From Phycisphaerales bacterium (GTDB taxonomy: Bacteria; Planctomycetota; Phycisphaerae; Phycisphaerales; UBA1924), in contig JAJDDO010000033.1 in assembly GCA_029260265.1 (NCBI GenBank), forward strand, positions 26,967 through 90,966: a stretch of DNA of 64,000 bases, read 5' to 3'. A program made the translations under genes and the position numbers. A model generated the notes under the pieces. The model did not search any database, was not told the DNA's origin, and saw nothing but the letters and a program-made list of their open reading frames with translations. Shown piece by piece: positions 44,571 through 53,456 of this stretch. The number at the start of each line of letters is the position of its first letter. Position 1 is the stretch's first letter.

Positions 44571-46112
44571 TTGAGTAATCGAATCTGTTATCTAAGAAGA
44601 ACCGACCGAGGCGGCAAGATCGCGGGCATCACCATGCTCAGCGAACACACACGCGAGGCGTGGGATGCAACACCCAATGCCGATCCTGATCAGACGCTGG
44701 GCACGGTCAAGCAAGCGGGTCAGTGGATCAAAGACCGGCTCGTGAGCGGATCGAAAAAATCAAAGTCCATTGATGTGCTCTGCATCGACACAGACGGCGC
44801 GGTGATCTCTTGGATCAAGCCCGAGGACGCAACCCCGGAGATGATCGGCTCCGTCATCGAGGGCGGCGAGCACGGCGATCCCGATGACTTTGATGCCCCG
44901 GAGCACAATGGAACGAGCGAGCGATTCCCAGATCTGCCGCTCGAGGTGTCATACGAACCGCTCGACGGCGCGACAACCTCTGTCGGCGCGCGGACCGCGG
45001 TCATCGCGACGCCCGATGTTCCTGCGAGGCTGCTGATCGATCAGCTTGATGAGCGTGGAATCCGCGTTGAACACATTACGACCCTTTGGCACGCGATCGC
45101 TCAGGCGTGGGACCCGGGTGCTGCAAGGCACGGCGGCAACGACGCCCAGCGGATCGTCGCATCGAGTGCACCGATCACTGGCTCCATCATTGTCGATGGA
45201 GACAAGGGGCTCATGGTCTGGACATGGTCACAGGGCGGGGATCTGATCGCGGGCGGGAGTGTTCGGCTGACGCATAACAGCGGATCATCCTCGGCGCCGA
45301 CGATCACCGAATCCGGGATCGCCCGGCTCGGTGTTGACTGGCTCGGGTGGTCATCGCAGCTCGGTGTTTCACCCGCTCGAATCTTGTTTATCACCCCCAA
45401 GCCCAGCACATCAGCGACCGATGAGCACGCCGGGCTTGACAACGCGGGGATCGGTAACGCGCTGGCACGCGCTTGGCCCGGAGCGTCGATTGATCTGATC
45501 GAGCACGCGAGCCCGGTCGATGAAACCCTCTCCCAGATCGCCCGGCGTGGGCTGAAAACGACCCATACGCCGCTGATGGATCGCCCCGTGCGTGCCCACC
45601 GCTCGATGTACCGTTGGGCGGGATTCTCGCTGATCGCGGCATCGGTCGCCATCGGGATCGGGGCGTGGCAGTTCCTCGGTCGCGCTGCCGACACTCGTGA
45701 CCAGATCAGCGTGATCAATCTCGAAAAAATGGAAATGCTCACCGCGGTGGACCCGACCATCGCCGTTTCGAGCTTTCCTCTCGAGGAGCTCCGCAACAAG
45801 GTGCGGGCGTTGCGGGCATCGTCGGACCCGATCGTGACGAGCACATCGCGCCCGATCATGAGCGAGCTCGAGACCCTCTCGTTTGTTGTTGGTGTGCCGG
45901 GGATTACGATCAACTCCATCGTGATCAACAACTTCAAGGCGACGGTGATTATCCAGGTCCCCGAGATCGAGATCGCCGAGCAGATCGACCGTGCGCTCGA
46001 GCAGATCGAGGGCACAGGCATCGTGTGGGAGACACCCGACTACAAAGCCCAGAGCGGCGGGATCCGCGCGACCTACCAGGGGATCTGGGATCAGGAGGAG
46101 TCCATGCCATGA
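44571..46112 (+). CDS. GspL/PilM-PilN-like secretion assembly protein
   Basis: A 513-residue bitopic protein. The N-terminal 340 residues look like a degenerate actin-like cytoplasmic domain (AVIATPDVPARLLIDQLDER). A transmembrane helix near 350-370 (AGFSLIAASVAIGIGAWQFL) precedes a periplasmic ferredoxin-like region containing SFVVGVPGITINSIVI. This is the layout of GspL, equivalent to fused PilM and PilN. The start codon is TTG and no ribosome site is clear, so the N-terminus may be wrong by a few residues. Its stop overlaps the GspM-like ATG. Confidence 0.7.
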   Translation: MSNRICYLRRTDRGGKIAGITMLSEHTREAWDATPNADPDQTLGTVKQAGQWIKDRLVSGSKKSKSIDVLCIDTDGAVISWIKPEDATPEMIGSVIEGGEHGDPDDFDAPEHNGTSERFPDLPLEVSYEPLDGATTSVGARTAVIATPDVPARLLIDQLDERGIRVEHITTLWHAIAQAWDPGAARHGGNDAQRIVASSAPITGSIIVDGDKGLMVWTWSQGGDLIAGGSVRLTHNSGSSSAPTITESGIARLGVDWLGWSSQLGVSPARILFITPKPSTSATDEHAGLDNAGIGNALARAWPGASIDLIEHASPVDETLSQIARRGLKTTHTPLMDRPVRAHRSMYRWAGFSLIAASVAIGIGAWQFLGRAADTRDQISVINLEKMEMLTAVDPTIAVSSFPLEELRNKVRALRASSDPIVTSTSRPIMSELETLSFVVGVPGITINSIVINNFKATVIIQVPEIEIAEQIDRALEQIEGTGIVWETPDYKAQSGGIRATYQGIWDQEESMP

Positions 46113-46681
46113 GCACGCTCGACGGGACATCCCGATACTCCGCTGATGATCGATATGAGCTTGCCTCACGGGCCCAGAGTCAGCAACGCCGGAATCATCC
46201 GACGCACCTCGTCGTGCTCGGCGCCCTCGTGCTTGTGATCTCGCTGATTGTGCTGGTTGTCGCTTGGCAGAAAGACCGCACGGCTCATACGAGCCTGCTC
46301 AACAAGAGCGCAATGCTTGATACAATCAAGGGCGAGATCGCGACACTCGATGCGCTCGAGAGGGTGGCGGAATCGTCGCCTCGGCGGGCAGAGTTTGACA
46401 AAATCACCGACATGATCTCTCGACAAGACGCGATCGCGGCTTCGGTCGGGCTCGGCGATGCGCTCGGGCTGCCAAAGACCAACTCGCAGAAAAAGGGCGA
46501 CGCGACACTCAACGAGTACACCTACTCGGTGCAGGATGTCTCCCTCGAAAAAATGCTCGCCTGGGTGCAAGCAGCCGTCCGCCAAATCCCCGGGCTCAAG
46601 ATCTCGATGATTGATGTCCGTCCCGTCAACTCAAGCTGGTCCATCAAAGTCACCATGTACCGATTCGAGCGAATCGAGTAG
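46109..46681 (+). CDS. GspM/PilO-like secretion assembly protein
   Basis: A 190-residue bitopic protein. A cytoplasmic stretch of about 30 residues is followed by a transmembrane helix (THLVVLGALVLVISLIVLVV), a coiled-coil segment, and a small periplasmic domain ending in SWSIKVTMYRFERIE. This matches GspM/PilO, partner of the GspL-like protein. The ATG lies in a four-base overlap with the upstream stop, and AGGAGGAG is close upstream. The similarity is structural, so I hold the name loosely. Confidence 0.65.
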   Translation: MSTLDGTSRYSADDRYELASRAQSQQRRNHPTHLVVLGALVLVISLIVLVVAWQKDRTAHTSLLNKSAMLDTIKGEIATLDALERVAESSPRRAEFDKITDMISRQDAIAASVGLGDALGLPKTNSQKKGDATLNEYTYSVQDVSLEKMLAWVQAAVRQIPGLKISMIDVRPVNSSWSIKVTMYRFERIE

Positions 46682-46690
46682 GAGCCCCCC

Positions 46691-47332
46691 GTGCCAACCC
46701 CCACCACAACCCCCGTTCTTGCGTTGTCGGGCCTGCTGCTCGCGATCACCCTGCTGCCCGTTGCGGGGTGCACCTCAACAAGCACCCGCAAGAACGCTGC
46801 ACCGACACAATCGGGGGACCCCGTCGAGGCATACAGCGCACAGCGTCACGCGGAGGCGCTCGAACATATCCGGGCAGCAGAGGCGCTCGAAGCAAAGGGC
46901 GACGACGCGGGCGCGATACTCGAGTATCGTGCCGCCCTCGAGACGAAAAACACGATGTTCGCTGCATGGAACAACATGGGGCACCTGCTGATGAAGAAGG
47001 GCGATTACGCAGACGCGGTCTCCGCGTTTCAGGTCGCCTCGCGGCTTCAGCCGACCGATCCACGCCCAGAATACAACATCGGGCTCGCTTACCAACGCGT
47101 CGGGTGGGCGCAAGACTCGATCGTGCACTTTGAGCTCGCCCTTGATCGCGAGGATTCCTACCTGCCCGCGCTGCGAGGGATCGTCCGCAGCGCGGAGATG
47201 GTTGGACAATCTGATCAACAGACGCTCGACTACATCCGCACCGCGTTGTTGCGAGAGACCAACGAGCAATGGCAGACCTATTTCCAGCGCCAACGCTACC
47301 GCGTTGAGTCACAGCTGGATACCAAGAACTAG
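46691..47332 (+). CDS. TPR-repeat lipoprotein, PilF/PilW-like
   Basis: A 213-residue lipoprotein (lipobox VAGC, about residue 27). Residues 50-165 contain three to four TPR helices (AEALEAKGDDAGAILEYRAA, AWNNMGHLLMKKGDYADAVS, PEYNIGLAYQRVGWAQDSIV). In type IV pilus systems a TPR lipoprotein of this kind pilots the secretin to the outer membrane, and its place at the end of the cluster supports that, though no secretin gene is present here. GTG start with AGGAG upstream. Confidence 0.75.
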   Translation: MPTPTTTPVLALSGLLLAITLLPVAGCTSTSTRKNAAPTQSGDPVEAYSAQRHAEALEHIRAAEALEAKGDDAGAILEYRAALETKNTMFAAWNNMGHLLMKKGDYADAVSAFQVASRLQPTDPRPEYNIGLAYQRVGWAQDSIVHFELALDREDSYLPALRGIVRSAEMVGQSDQQTLDYIRTALLRETNEQWQTYFQRQRYRVESQLDTKN

Positions 47333-47409
47333 CCCGGCTCAGAAACCGCTCGTTATTTATCTGATAACTCAAAGCGGACCAGCCGCGTGTTGCAGCGACG
47401 ACGGCGCGC

Positions 47410-47994
47410 GTGCCGATACGGATATTCGTGCACCAGCTCTCTTCTCACTCCATCTCGGCTCTCTTTGCAGAGGAAACGACACGGTGGTTGTTTTTCCTCT
47501 CTGGTGTCGCGTTGCTCGTCGCGGCGTTTTTGCTGCCCGCAGCGTCGGACCTGCGGACGGTTGAGGTTATCCGCGATCAATCGCTGCTCAATGAGACCCA
47601 TCACAACGAACGCAATGCCCGCTACGAAGCCTTCCTCGGGGCCCTCGAACGCGGGGACCCCCAGACGATCGAACTGCTCGCCCAATCTCAGCTCGGCGTC
47701 ATCCCATCGGATCGCGACGCGCTGATCATCCCCGGGCTGCCCGGCGACACCATGGTCTTTGAACTGCTCGAACCGGACCCGGTTGCCTTGATCGCCCGTG
47801 CTGCCCCGGCGTCGCTGCTCGAAAAACTGACCACCTCGGCTCGCCCGAGACTTATGGTCATCGCGATCGGGTTTGGATCGGTCCTCTTCGGGATCCTTCC
47901 CGCAGCGATCCGCAGATCTGATCGGCTCGATGAGGCCGGGAATGACCACGGATCAGCGGGTACGGCGGGTAGCGTGCTTCGGCTGATGGACTAA
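47410..47994 (+). CDS. Hypothetical membrane protein with two transmembrane segments
   Basis: A 194-residue protein that I do not recognise. One hydrophobic segment lies at about 27-47 and another at about 150-172, with roughly 100 residues between them that would be periplasmic. It contains no known motif. GTG start without a strong ribosome site. It follows the TPR lipoprotein by about 75 bases in the same direction and precedes Der, so it may be a distal member of the secretion cluster or independent. Confidence 0.65.
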   Translation: MPIRIFVHQLSSHSISALFAEETTRWLFFLSGVALLVAAFLLPAASDLRTVEVIRDQSLLNETHHNERNARYEAFLGALERGDPQTIELLAQSQLGVIPSDRDALIIPGLPGDTMVFELLEPDPVALIARAAPASLLEKLTTSARPRLMVIAIGFGSVLFGILPAAIRRSDRLDEAGNDHGSAGTAGSVLRLMD

Positions 47995-48066
47995 TCACAC
48001 GACGAAAACGAAGATTCGGCGCGCAACCGGTGGTGATCCAACGCCTTGTGTCTACGATTGCGGACT

Positions 48067-49653
48067 ATGCCTATCCCCCGTATTGCCATTGTTGGACGCC
48101 CGAATGTGGGCAAGAGCTCGCTGCTCAATCTCATCGCCCAAGAGCGGGTCGCGATCGTGGACCCGACTCCAGGCGTGACCCGAGATCGGATCTCGACAAT
48201 CGCACAGATCGACCACCCCTCCCATGAAGGCCCGACCAAGCCTGTCGAGGTCATGGACACCGGCGGGTTCGGTGTGTATGTCGCTGAGGGCGGACGCTAC
48301 AACGAGATCGGCGAAGACCTCTCGACACTGACCAAGGACATCGAGCTGCAGATCGCCGAAGCGGTCTCCAACTCAGACATCATTATCTTTGCGGTCGATT
48401 GCCAGTCCGGGATCACCTCGCAGGACCTCACGATCGCGCAGATGCTCCGCGAGCAAAAACTCGGGCGGACAATGGACGAGCAGCGCGCCGGAAAGCTCAA
48501 GCCTGTGTTTGTCATGGCAACCAAGTGCGATTCATCAAAGTGGGAGCCGCACGCCTACGAGCTCAGCGCGCTCGGGTTTGGGGTGCCACTGATCTGTTCG
48601 GCGACCAGCAAGTACATGCGCCGCGACATGCTCGACAAGCTCTACGGCATCGTTCCAATGAACGAAGACCCGCCCGAGCCCGAATGCGATATGAAAATCG
48701 CGATCGTCGGCAAACGCAACGCGGGCAAGAGCACACTGATCAACAAGCTCGCCGGCGAAGACCGGGTGATTGTCTCCGAGATCGCGGGCACCACCCGCGA
48801 TGCGGTCGATGTCAAGATCGAGCTGGACGGCAAGAGCATCGTTGCGATCGACACGGCCGGGCTTCGGCGGAAAAAATCATTCCAGGACCAGATCGAGTGG
48901 TACGCCCTCGACCGCGCCCAGAGGGCAATCAAGCGCTCCGATGTCGTGATCTACATGCTTGATGCAACCACACGGATCTCCCAGGTTGACGAGCAGCTTG
49001 CCAAGATGATTGTTGATTCGCACAAACCGGTTGTGATCGTGGTCAACAAGTGGGATGAGGCCAAGGACGCCTCCGACGACAGCGGCAAGAAGGTTTCGCC
49101 CAAGCGATACGAAGACTACATCCGCAAAGAGCTCAAGGGCATGAAGTTTGCCCCCATCGCGATCATGAGCGCCAAGACCGGGCTCAATGTCTCTGCAACC
49201 ATCGAGCTGGCGTTCGAGATGCTCGAACAATCACGCACACGCATGGGAACCGGCGAGCTCAACCGGGTGATCAAGTCCATCCTCGACACCCGCGGGCCGA
49301 GCAACAAGCTCGGGATCGAGGCCAAGGTGTACTTCGCGTCGCAGGTCAAGACCGAGCCGCCAACGATTGTGCTTGTGGTCAACAACCCGGATCTGTTCAC
49401 GCACAACTACGAGCGGTTCTTGATGAACCGGTTCCGCGAGGTGATGCCGTTCAATGAGGTGCCGATCAGGCTCATCCTCCGCGCACGATCACGCGTTGAG
49501 AAACGACTCCGTGGCACCAGCGGCAAGGGCAACCTGCACACACCAGACCAGACCACCGGCAAGTTTGACACCGAGCTCGAGATCGAAAACATCGATCGCG
49601 ATGCGTTGCTCGTTGATATGCCCGACGACGCGTCGCTGTACTTCGACGACTAA
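48067..49653 (+). CDS. der: Ribosome-assembly GTPase Der (EngA)
   Basis: A 528-residue protein with two tandem GTPase domains and a C-terminal KH-like domain, unique to Der. The first P-loop is GRPNVGKSS (10-18) with DTGGF and TKCD; the second is GKRNAGKST (about 214-222) with DTAGLRRK and NKWDEAK. The C-terminus has RAQ-like LRARSRVEKRL. It is essential for 50S subunit maturation in bacteria. It is about 40 residues longer than E. coli Der. The frame opens at 48046, but the family N-terminus starts at this ATG, eight bases after a TACGAT box. Confidence 0.97.
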   Translation: MPIPRIAIVGRPNVGKSSLLNLIAQERVAIVDPTPGVTRDRISTIAQIDHPSHEGPTKPVEVMDTGGFGVYVAEGGRYNEIGEDLSTLTKDIELQIAEAVSNSDIIIFAVDCQSGITSQDLTIAQMLREQKLGRTMDEQRAGKLKPVFVMATKCDSSKWEPHAYELSALGFGVPLICSATSKYMRRDMLDKLYGIVPMNEDPPEPECDMKIAIVGKRNAGKSTLINKLAGEDRVIVSEIAGTTRDAVDVKIELDGKSIVAIDTAGLRRKKSFQDQIEWYALDRAQRAIKRSDVVIYMLDATTRISQVDEQLAKMIVDSHKPVVIVVNKWDEAKDASDDSGKKVSPKRYEDYIRKELKGMKFAPIAIMSAKTGLNVSATIELAFEMLEQSRTRMGTGELNRVIKSILDTRGPSNKLGIEAKVYFASQVKTEPPTIVLVVNNPDLFTHNYERFLMNRFREVMPFNEVPIRLILRARSRVEKRLRGTSGKGNLHTPDQTTGKFDTELEIENIDRDALLVDMPDDASLYFDD

Positions 49654-49673
49654 TCTACATGGACCCCAATAAG

Positions 49674-49701
49674 AAACACCCCGGACAGCCGGGGTGTTTT
49701 T
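49674..49701 (+). terminator. Intrinsic terminator after der
   Basis: An 11-base stem (49674-49684 with 49689-49699), loop ACAG, runs into a T-tract. It lies between der and the convergent flotillin gene and can act in both directions because the left arm begins with A residues. Confidence 0.85.
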
Positions 49702-49725
49702 CTATGAATTTAGAGCTGGCAGAGC

Positions 49726-51315
49726 CTAGTGAGCCGGCCCCGAACTGGGCGTCGGATCCTCATGATCCACAACCTTGCCCAACGCGGTCGGCAGATCGAT
49801 CCCGGCCTGCTTGGCGAGCTCGTGAACCTGGGGCAGCGAGCCGATCATGCCACTGAGGAAGTCGGCGGTGGCGTTCTTTCCGCCCTTGCCCCCGGTGCCG
49901 GAATCCCAAACGGTGATCTTGTCGATCTTGAGATTCTGGATCGCCTTGACCTGCTGGGCGATAATCTCGGGTAGCTGCTCGATCATCAGCAGGGTCGGGG
50001 CGACCTGCGGATTCTCGGCACACGCCGAGACCAGCTGGCGGTAACCCTCTGCCTTGGCCTCGAGCACCTGCTGGATCCCCTTTGCCTCGGCTTCGTATTT
50101 GGCAAGAATCGCATCGGCTTCGCCTCGCGCCTCGCGCCGCTCGCGCTCGGCGGATGCTTCGGCTTCAATCTCTACGCGCTTCTTCTCGATCTCTTGCGGA
50201 GCGAGCTGTTCCTTGGCGAGCTTGGCGAGTTCTTCTTCACGCTCGGCGGTGTAAATCTTCTGCCTCGCTTCGGCGGATGCAACATCGGCACGCCGGCTTG
50301 CCTCGGCGCGAATCTCGGCGAGCTGGGCGTTGGATTCGGCGACCTTGGCGGAACTTGTGTTCTCGCCGTCCACAGCGGATGCTTCAGCGATAGCAACCTG
50401 CACACGCTGCTCTTGTTCCGCCCGCTTTTTAGCTGCAACAGTTTCGGCGAGCCGTTCGGCGGACGCGATCTCGTAGTTCCGCTTTGATTCAACCTCACCC
50501 GTGATCGCCTGGGCTTCGAGCTCGGCGACACGGATACGCTGATCCTGCTCCGCGTTCTTCTGCCCCTGCTCAGCGAGTGACTTCTCCTCCGCAACGCGGA
50601 CATTCCGCTCGCGGACCGCGGTGGCCTCGCCGACCGCGCCCTCGCGCTCTTGTTCGGCGACCTCGACCTTGGCGCGGTTGATCGCTTCGGCTGCAGCACG
50701 CTGACCGATCGCGGTGATGTACCCAGACTCGTCGGTGATATCACGGATGTTCACATTGATCAGCTCGAGCCCGATCTTGTTAACCTCTTCAGCAACATTG
50801 GTGTTCACCAAGGACATGAACTTCTCGCGGTCCTTATTGATCTCTTCGATCGAGAGTGTCGCGATCACAAGACGCAACTGCCCGAGGATGATGTCCTGGG
50901 CCTGGTCCTGAATCTGATGCTGCGTCAGCCCGAGCAGGCGCTCGGCGGCGTTGCCCATCAGCACCGGGTCCTTTGAAATACCAACCGTAAAGGTCGAGGG
51001 CACATTCACGCGGATGTTGTTCAGCGAGAGGGCGCCTTCGAGGGGGATGTCGATGACCAAGGGCTCGAGCGACATGTAGGCGAAGTCTTGAAGCACCGGG
51101 ATCACAAACTTGCCGCCGCCGTGGTAGCAGCGTGCGCTCGAATCCCCGCTCTTGCCCCAGATCACCAGGATGCGGTTCGACGGGCATCGCTTGTATCTGC
51201 TCGCCCAGAAGAGGACGCAGAAGAGGATGACAGCAAGGAAGACCCCGACACCAACGATGACGAAGATCCCGGTTCCTGAGGTGCCCGATTGTGCGAGGGT
51301 GAGTGTGTTCACCAT
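49726..51315 (-). CDS. Flotillin-like SPFH/band 7 protein
   Basis: A 529-residue membrane-associated scaffold. One transmembrane segment covers about 16-38. The SPFH domain (about 40-210) contains IPLEGALSLNNIRVNVPSTF. A long Glu/Ala-rich coiled coil (about 210-430) drives oligomerisation. The C-terminus has EQLPEIIAQQVKAIQNLKID, typical of the FloT/YuaG group. Flotillins organise fluid membrane domains. AGGAGG lies upstream of the ATG. The NfeD-like gene next door is the usual partner, as in yuaF-yuaG of Bacillus. Confidence 0.93.
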   Translation of the reverse strand: MVNTLTLAQSGTSGTGIFVIVGVGVFLAVILFCVLFWASRYKRCPSNRILVIWGKSGDSSARCYHGGGKFVIPVLQDFAYMSLEPLVIDIPLEGALSLNNIRVNVPSTFTVGISKDPVLMGNAAERLLGLTQHQIQDQAQDIILGQLRLVIATLSIEEINKDREKFMSLVNTNVAEEVNKIGLELINVNIRDITDESGYITAIGQRAAAEAINRAKVEVAEQEREGAVGEATAVRERNVRVAEEKSLAEQGQKNAEQDQRIRVAELEAQAITGEVESKRNYEIASAERLAETVAAKKRAEQEQRVQVAIAEASAVDGENTSSAKVAESNAQLAEIRAEASRRADVASAEARQKIYTAEREEELAKLAKEQLAPQEIEKKRVEIEAEASAERERREARGEADAILAKYEAEAKGIQQVLEAKAEGYRQLVSACAENPQVAPTLLMIEQLPEIIAQQVKAIQNLKIDKITVWDSGTGGKGGKNATADFLSGMIGSLPQVHELAKQAGIDLPTALGKVVDHEDPTPSSGPAH

Positions 51316-51399
51316 GTGATTTTTTCCTCCTGTTGATGTTCACGGCGTCTGTGGAAGCGACGCGGATGGATGGATTCATGAAATGACAAATATGCTTGA

Positions 51400-51987
51400 T
51401 TAAGAGATCGATTCGACGGTCACGGTATTGGTTGATTGATTGCCGCGAACGATCCGCACACGCGTGTGCGTTACGATGGGCTCGTCGCCCTGCTGGATGG
51501 CGTTGTATTCATAGTGCGAGTTGTGCACCGCGACCTTGATCCGCCCGTTGCCCTTCCCGGCGGGCGGCACGGTGATGTAGACATCGCCGAGCTTGCCCTC
51601 GACATCACGGAGCGTGACATTGCCTGAGGATTGCAGCCTGAGGATCGATCGGCTGAGCAGAACAAACGCCCACGCCACACCGACCCCGGCAACCACGCCG
51701 ACCATGACCGATCCGGTGAATCCAAGATCGAGCGCCTTTAACGCGGCCAGCCCGACCCATCCGTACCCAATCCCGAATGCAGAGATCGACTGCAGCGAGA
51801 GCAACCGAAACTCGCCGCCCGGATCATCCGCAGCGAGGTCCGCTTCAAAGTCGGCATCGAGCTCGAGCGCCGATTCGGCATCGCCGCCGAGCTCGCCGAG
51901 CATGATCTGCATCAACAAAAACCCGGACCCAACCAGCGCAGGAACGGTGAACCAGAGTGCGTTCGGCGAAAAGAGTATGTCCATCAT
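51400..51987 (-). CDS. NfeD-like membrane protein, flotillin partner (YuaF/YqiJ type)
   Basis: A 195-residue protein with N-terminal and central transmembrane segments (about 8-28, 68-88 and 90-115). The C-terminal OB-fold (about 120-195) begins with SSGNVTLRDVEGKLGDVYIT. Acidic residues are concentrated at 38-57. This short form without a ClpP-like domain is the kind that pairs with flotillin, here encoded immediately downstream. AGAAGGAG eight bases before the ATG at 51987 fixes the start; the frame itself is open to 52116. Confidence 0.82.
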   Translation of the reverse strand: MMDILFSPNALWFTVPALVGSGFLLMQIMLGELGGDAESALELDADFEADLAADDPGGEFRLLSLQSISAFGIGYGWVGLAALKALDLGFTGSVMVGVVAGVGVAWAFVLLSRSILRLQSSGNVTLRDVEGKLGDVYITVPPAGKGNGRIKVAVHNSHYEYNAIQQGDEPIVTHTRVRIVRGNQSTNTVTVESIS

Positions 51988-52220
51988 ATTGCGTTCTCCT
52001 TCTGGGAAGCCTCCCCGAAGGATATACGCAGCAAACGATTCAAACCGCCCGCACAAGACCCATCGTGATTTCCCGACTATCCGCTTATTGGGAAAACAGG
52101 ATAGATTCTTGCACAACGCGAGAATCCTCGAGCGGTGCGCGGACGGACAAACCCGCCGGATGCTTCAGTTTTCAGTGTGGAAATGACTCAGGACCGGACG
52201 GAAATCGGCGGTGCTGCTTC

Positions 52221-53402
52221 TCAGGCGGCGAATCCATACCCGTCATCGGGGTATCCGTCATCGTAGCCCATCTCGCCACCGGGGTATTCATCGCAGCTGC
52301 CCCACTGATCGCGCGGGATGTGGCGATGGTGGATATGAATCACACGGCTGAGCTGATCGCCAAACAGCTCGGCGATCACACCAAGTGTCCGGATATCTTC
52401 TTCCGTAAATGGACGCGAGACATCACGGAATACCGAAAGCACCGCGAGGCATTCTTTGTCTTCTTGGCACCCAATCACGAGGGCCGTCGAGTCTTCGAGC
52501 CAATGTGCATCGTCGCCGATCGCCTGGCGGATCTGACGGTCATCGTCCAAGACTGCTACATTGGTCGTTGTCTCAAACGCGGGTGCGAGCGAATCGGCGA
52601 GCTGATCCAGCATCATCTCCGCAGAGTCCTTGGGCACATCGTAGTTGACATAGGCACCGAGCGAATAATCGCCCGAGTTGGTCGGCAAGAACACCGCCGC
52701 GTTGGTTGAGCCGATTTTAGAAAGCGTGAACTCAAGAAGTGTCCGCAGCAGCGATTCAATATCGAGCTCTTGGCGGAGCAGGCTATTGAACTCGGAAGTC
52801 ATCTGGACATCGCCGAACTGCTCGCTCAGGTCCTTGTACGCATCAACAAGATCAGTGCACAGCCCGCCGATCTGCCCGGAGACCTCCTGGCGTGCGTTGT
52901 TGAGCTTATGGCAGAGTTTTTTGAGCCGATCAACCCGGGCGTCGCGCTGACGCACACGGTCTGCCCGCTTGCAAGAAGCAATCAGCCGACGCAGGATCTC
53001 CGCCGGTTTATCTTTCATCGAGATCACATCGCATGCACCGCACCGCATCGCCCGCACCGCATCATCGGCATCGATTGGTTTGCCAAGGATCACCGCCGTC
53101 GAGGTTGGGTGCAGCGTCGTGATCTCATCGAGCAACTCAATCCCATCAACCCCCGCCAATGCCTGCTCAACGATCACCAGATCGTACCGGCCCGTATTGA
53201 TAAGCCCACGGGCTTCATCCGCGCCGCGGGCAACACTCAGAGAATACACGCGGTCGTGCAGCATCGAGCGGACCCGCCGCTGGACCGAACCACGGGCGCT
53301 GACCGCGAGCACCCGAATCGCGAGCGCATCGCCAGCGTTGTCCAATGGCGTCGGCGTTGCTCCGGCGAGTTCGGTTTCAGTCTTTGGTCGTTGGCGTCCC
53401 AT
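52221..53402 (-). CDS. Pseudo-receiver/GAF-like signalling protein
   Basis: A 393-residue cytoplasmic protein. Residues 28-145 form a receiver-like domain in which the phospho-acceptor Asp is Glu79 (YDLVIVEQALAGVDG) and the N-terminal acidic pair is missing, so it probably cannot be phosphorylated in the usual way. A coiled-coil linker (about 150-205) leads to a GAF-like domain (about 215-350: SLLRTLLEFTLSKIGSTNAA, LAVLSVFRDVSRPFTEEDI). The last 35 residues are Tyr/Gly/Asp-rich (GYDDGYPDDGYGF). It is the third gene of a signalling operon with the histidine kinase and HTH-receiver genes. Confidence 0.78.
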   Translation of the reverse strand: MGRQRPKTETELAGATPTPLDNAGDALAIRVLAVSARGSVQRRVRSMLHDRVYSLSVARGADEARGLINTGRYDLVIVEQALAGVDGIELLDEITTLHPTSTAVILGKPIDADDAVRAMRCGACDVISMKDKPAEILRRLIASCKRADRVRQRDARVDRLKKLCHKLNNARQEVSGQIGGLCTDLVDAYKDLSEQFGDVQMTSEFNSLLRQELDIESLLRTLLEFTLSKIGSTNAAVFLPTNSGDYSLGAYVNYDVPKDSAEMMLDQLADSLAPAFETTTNVAVLDDDRQIRQAIGDDAHWLEDSTALVIGCQEDKECLAVLSVFRDVSRPFTEEDIRTLGVIAELFGDQLSRVIHIHHRHIPRDQWGSCDEYPGGEMGYDDGYPDDGYGFAA

Positions 53403-53456
53403 GAATCAGTCTGCTCTCTCTTCGTCCATCGGTGTGATGAGTGGTGGTTGTTCTGC

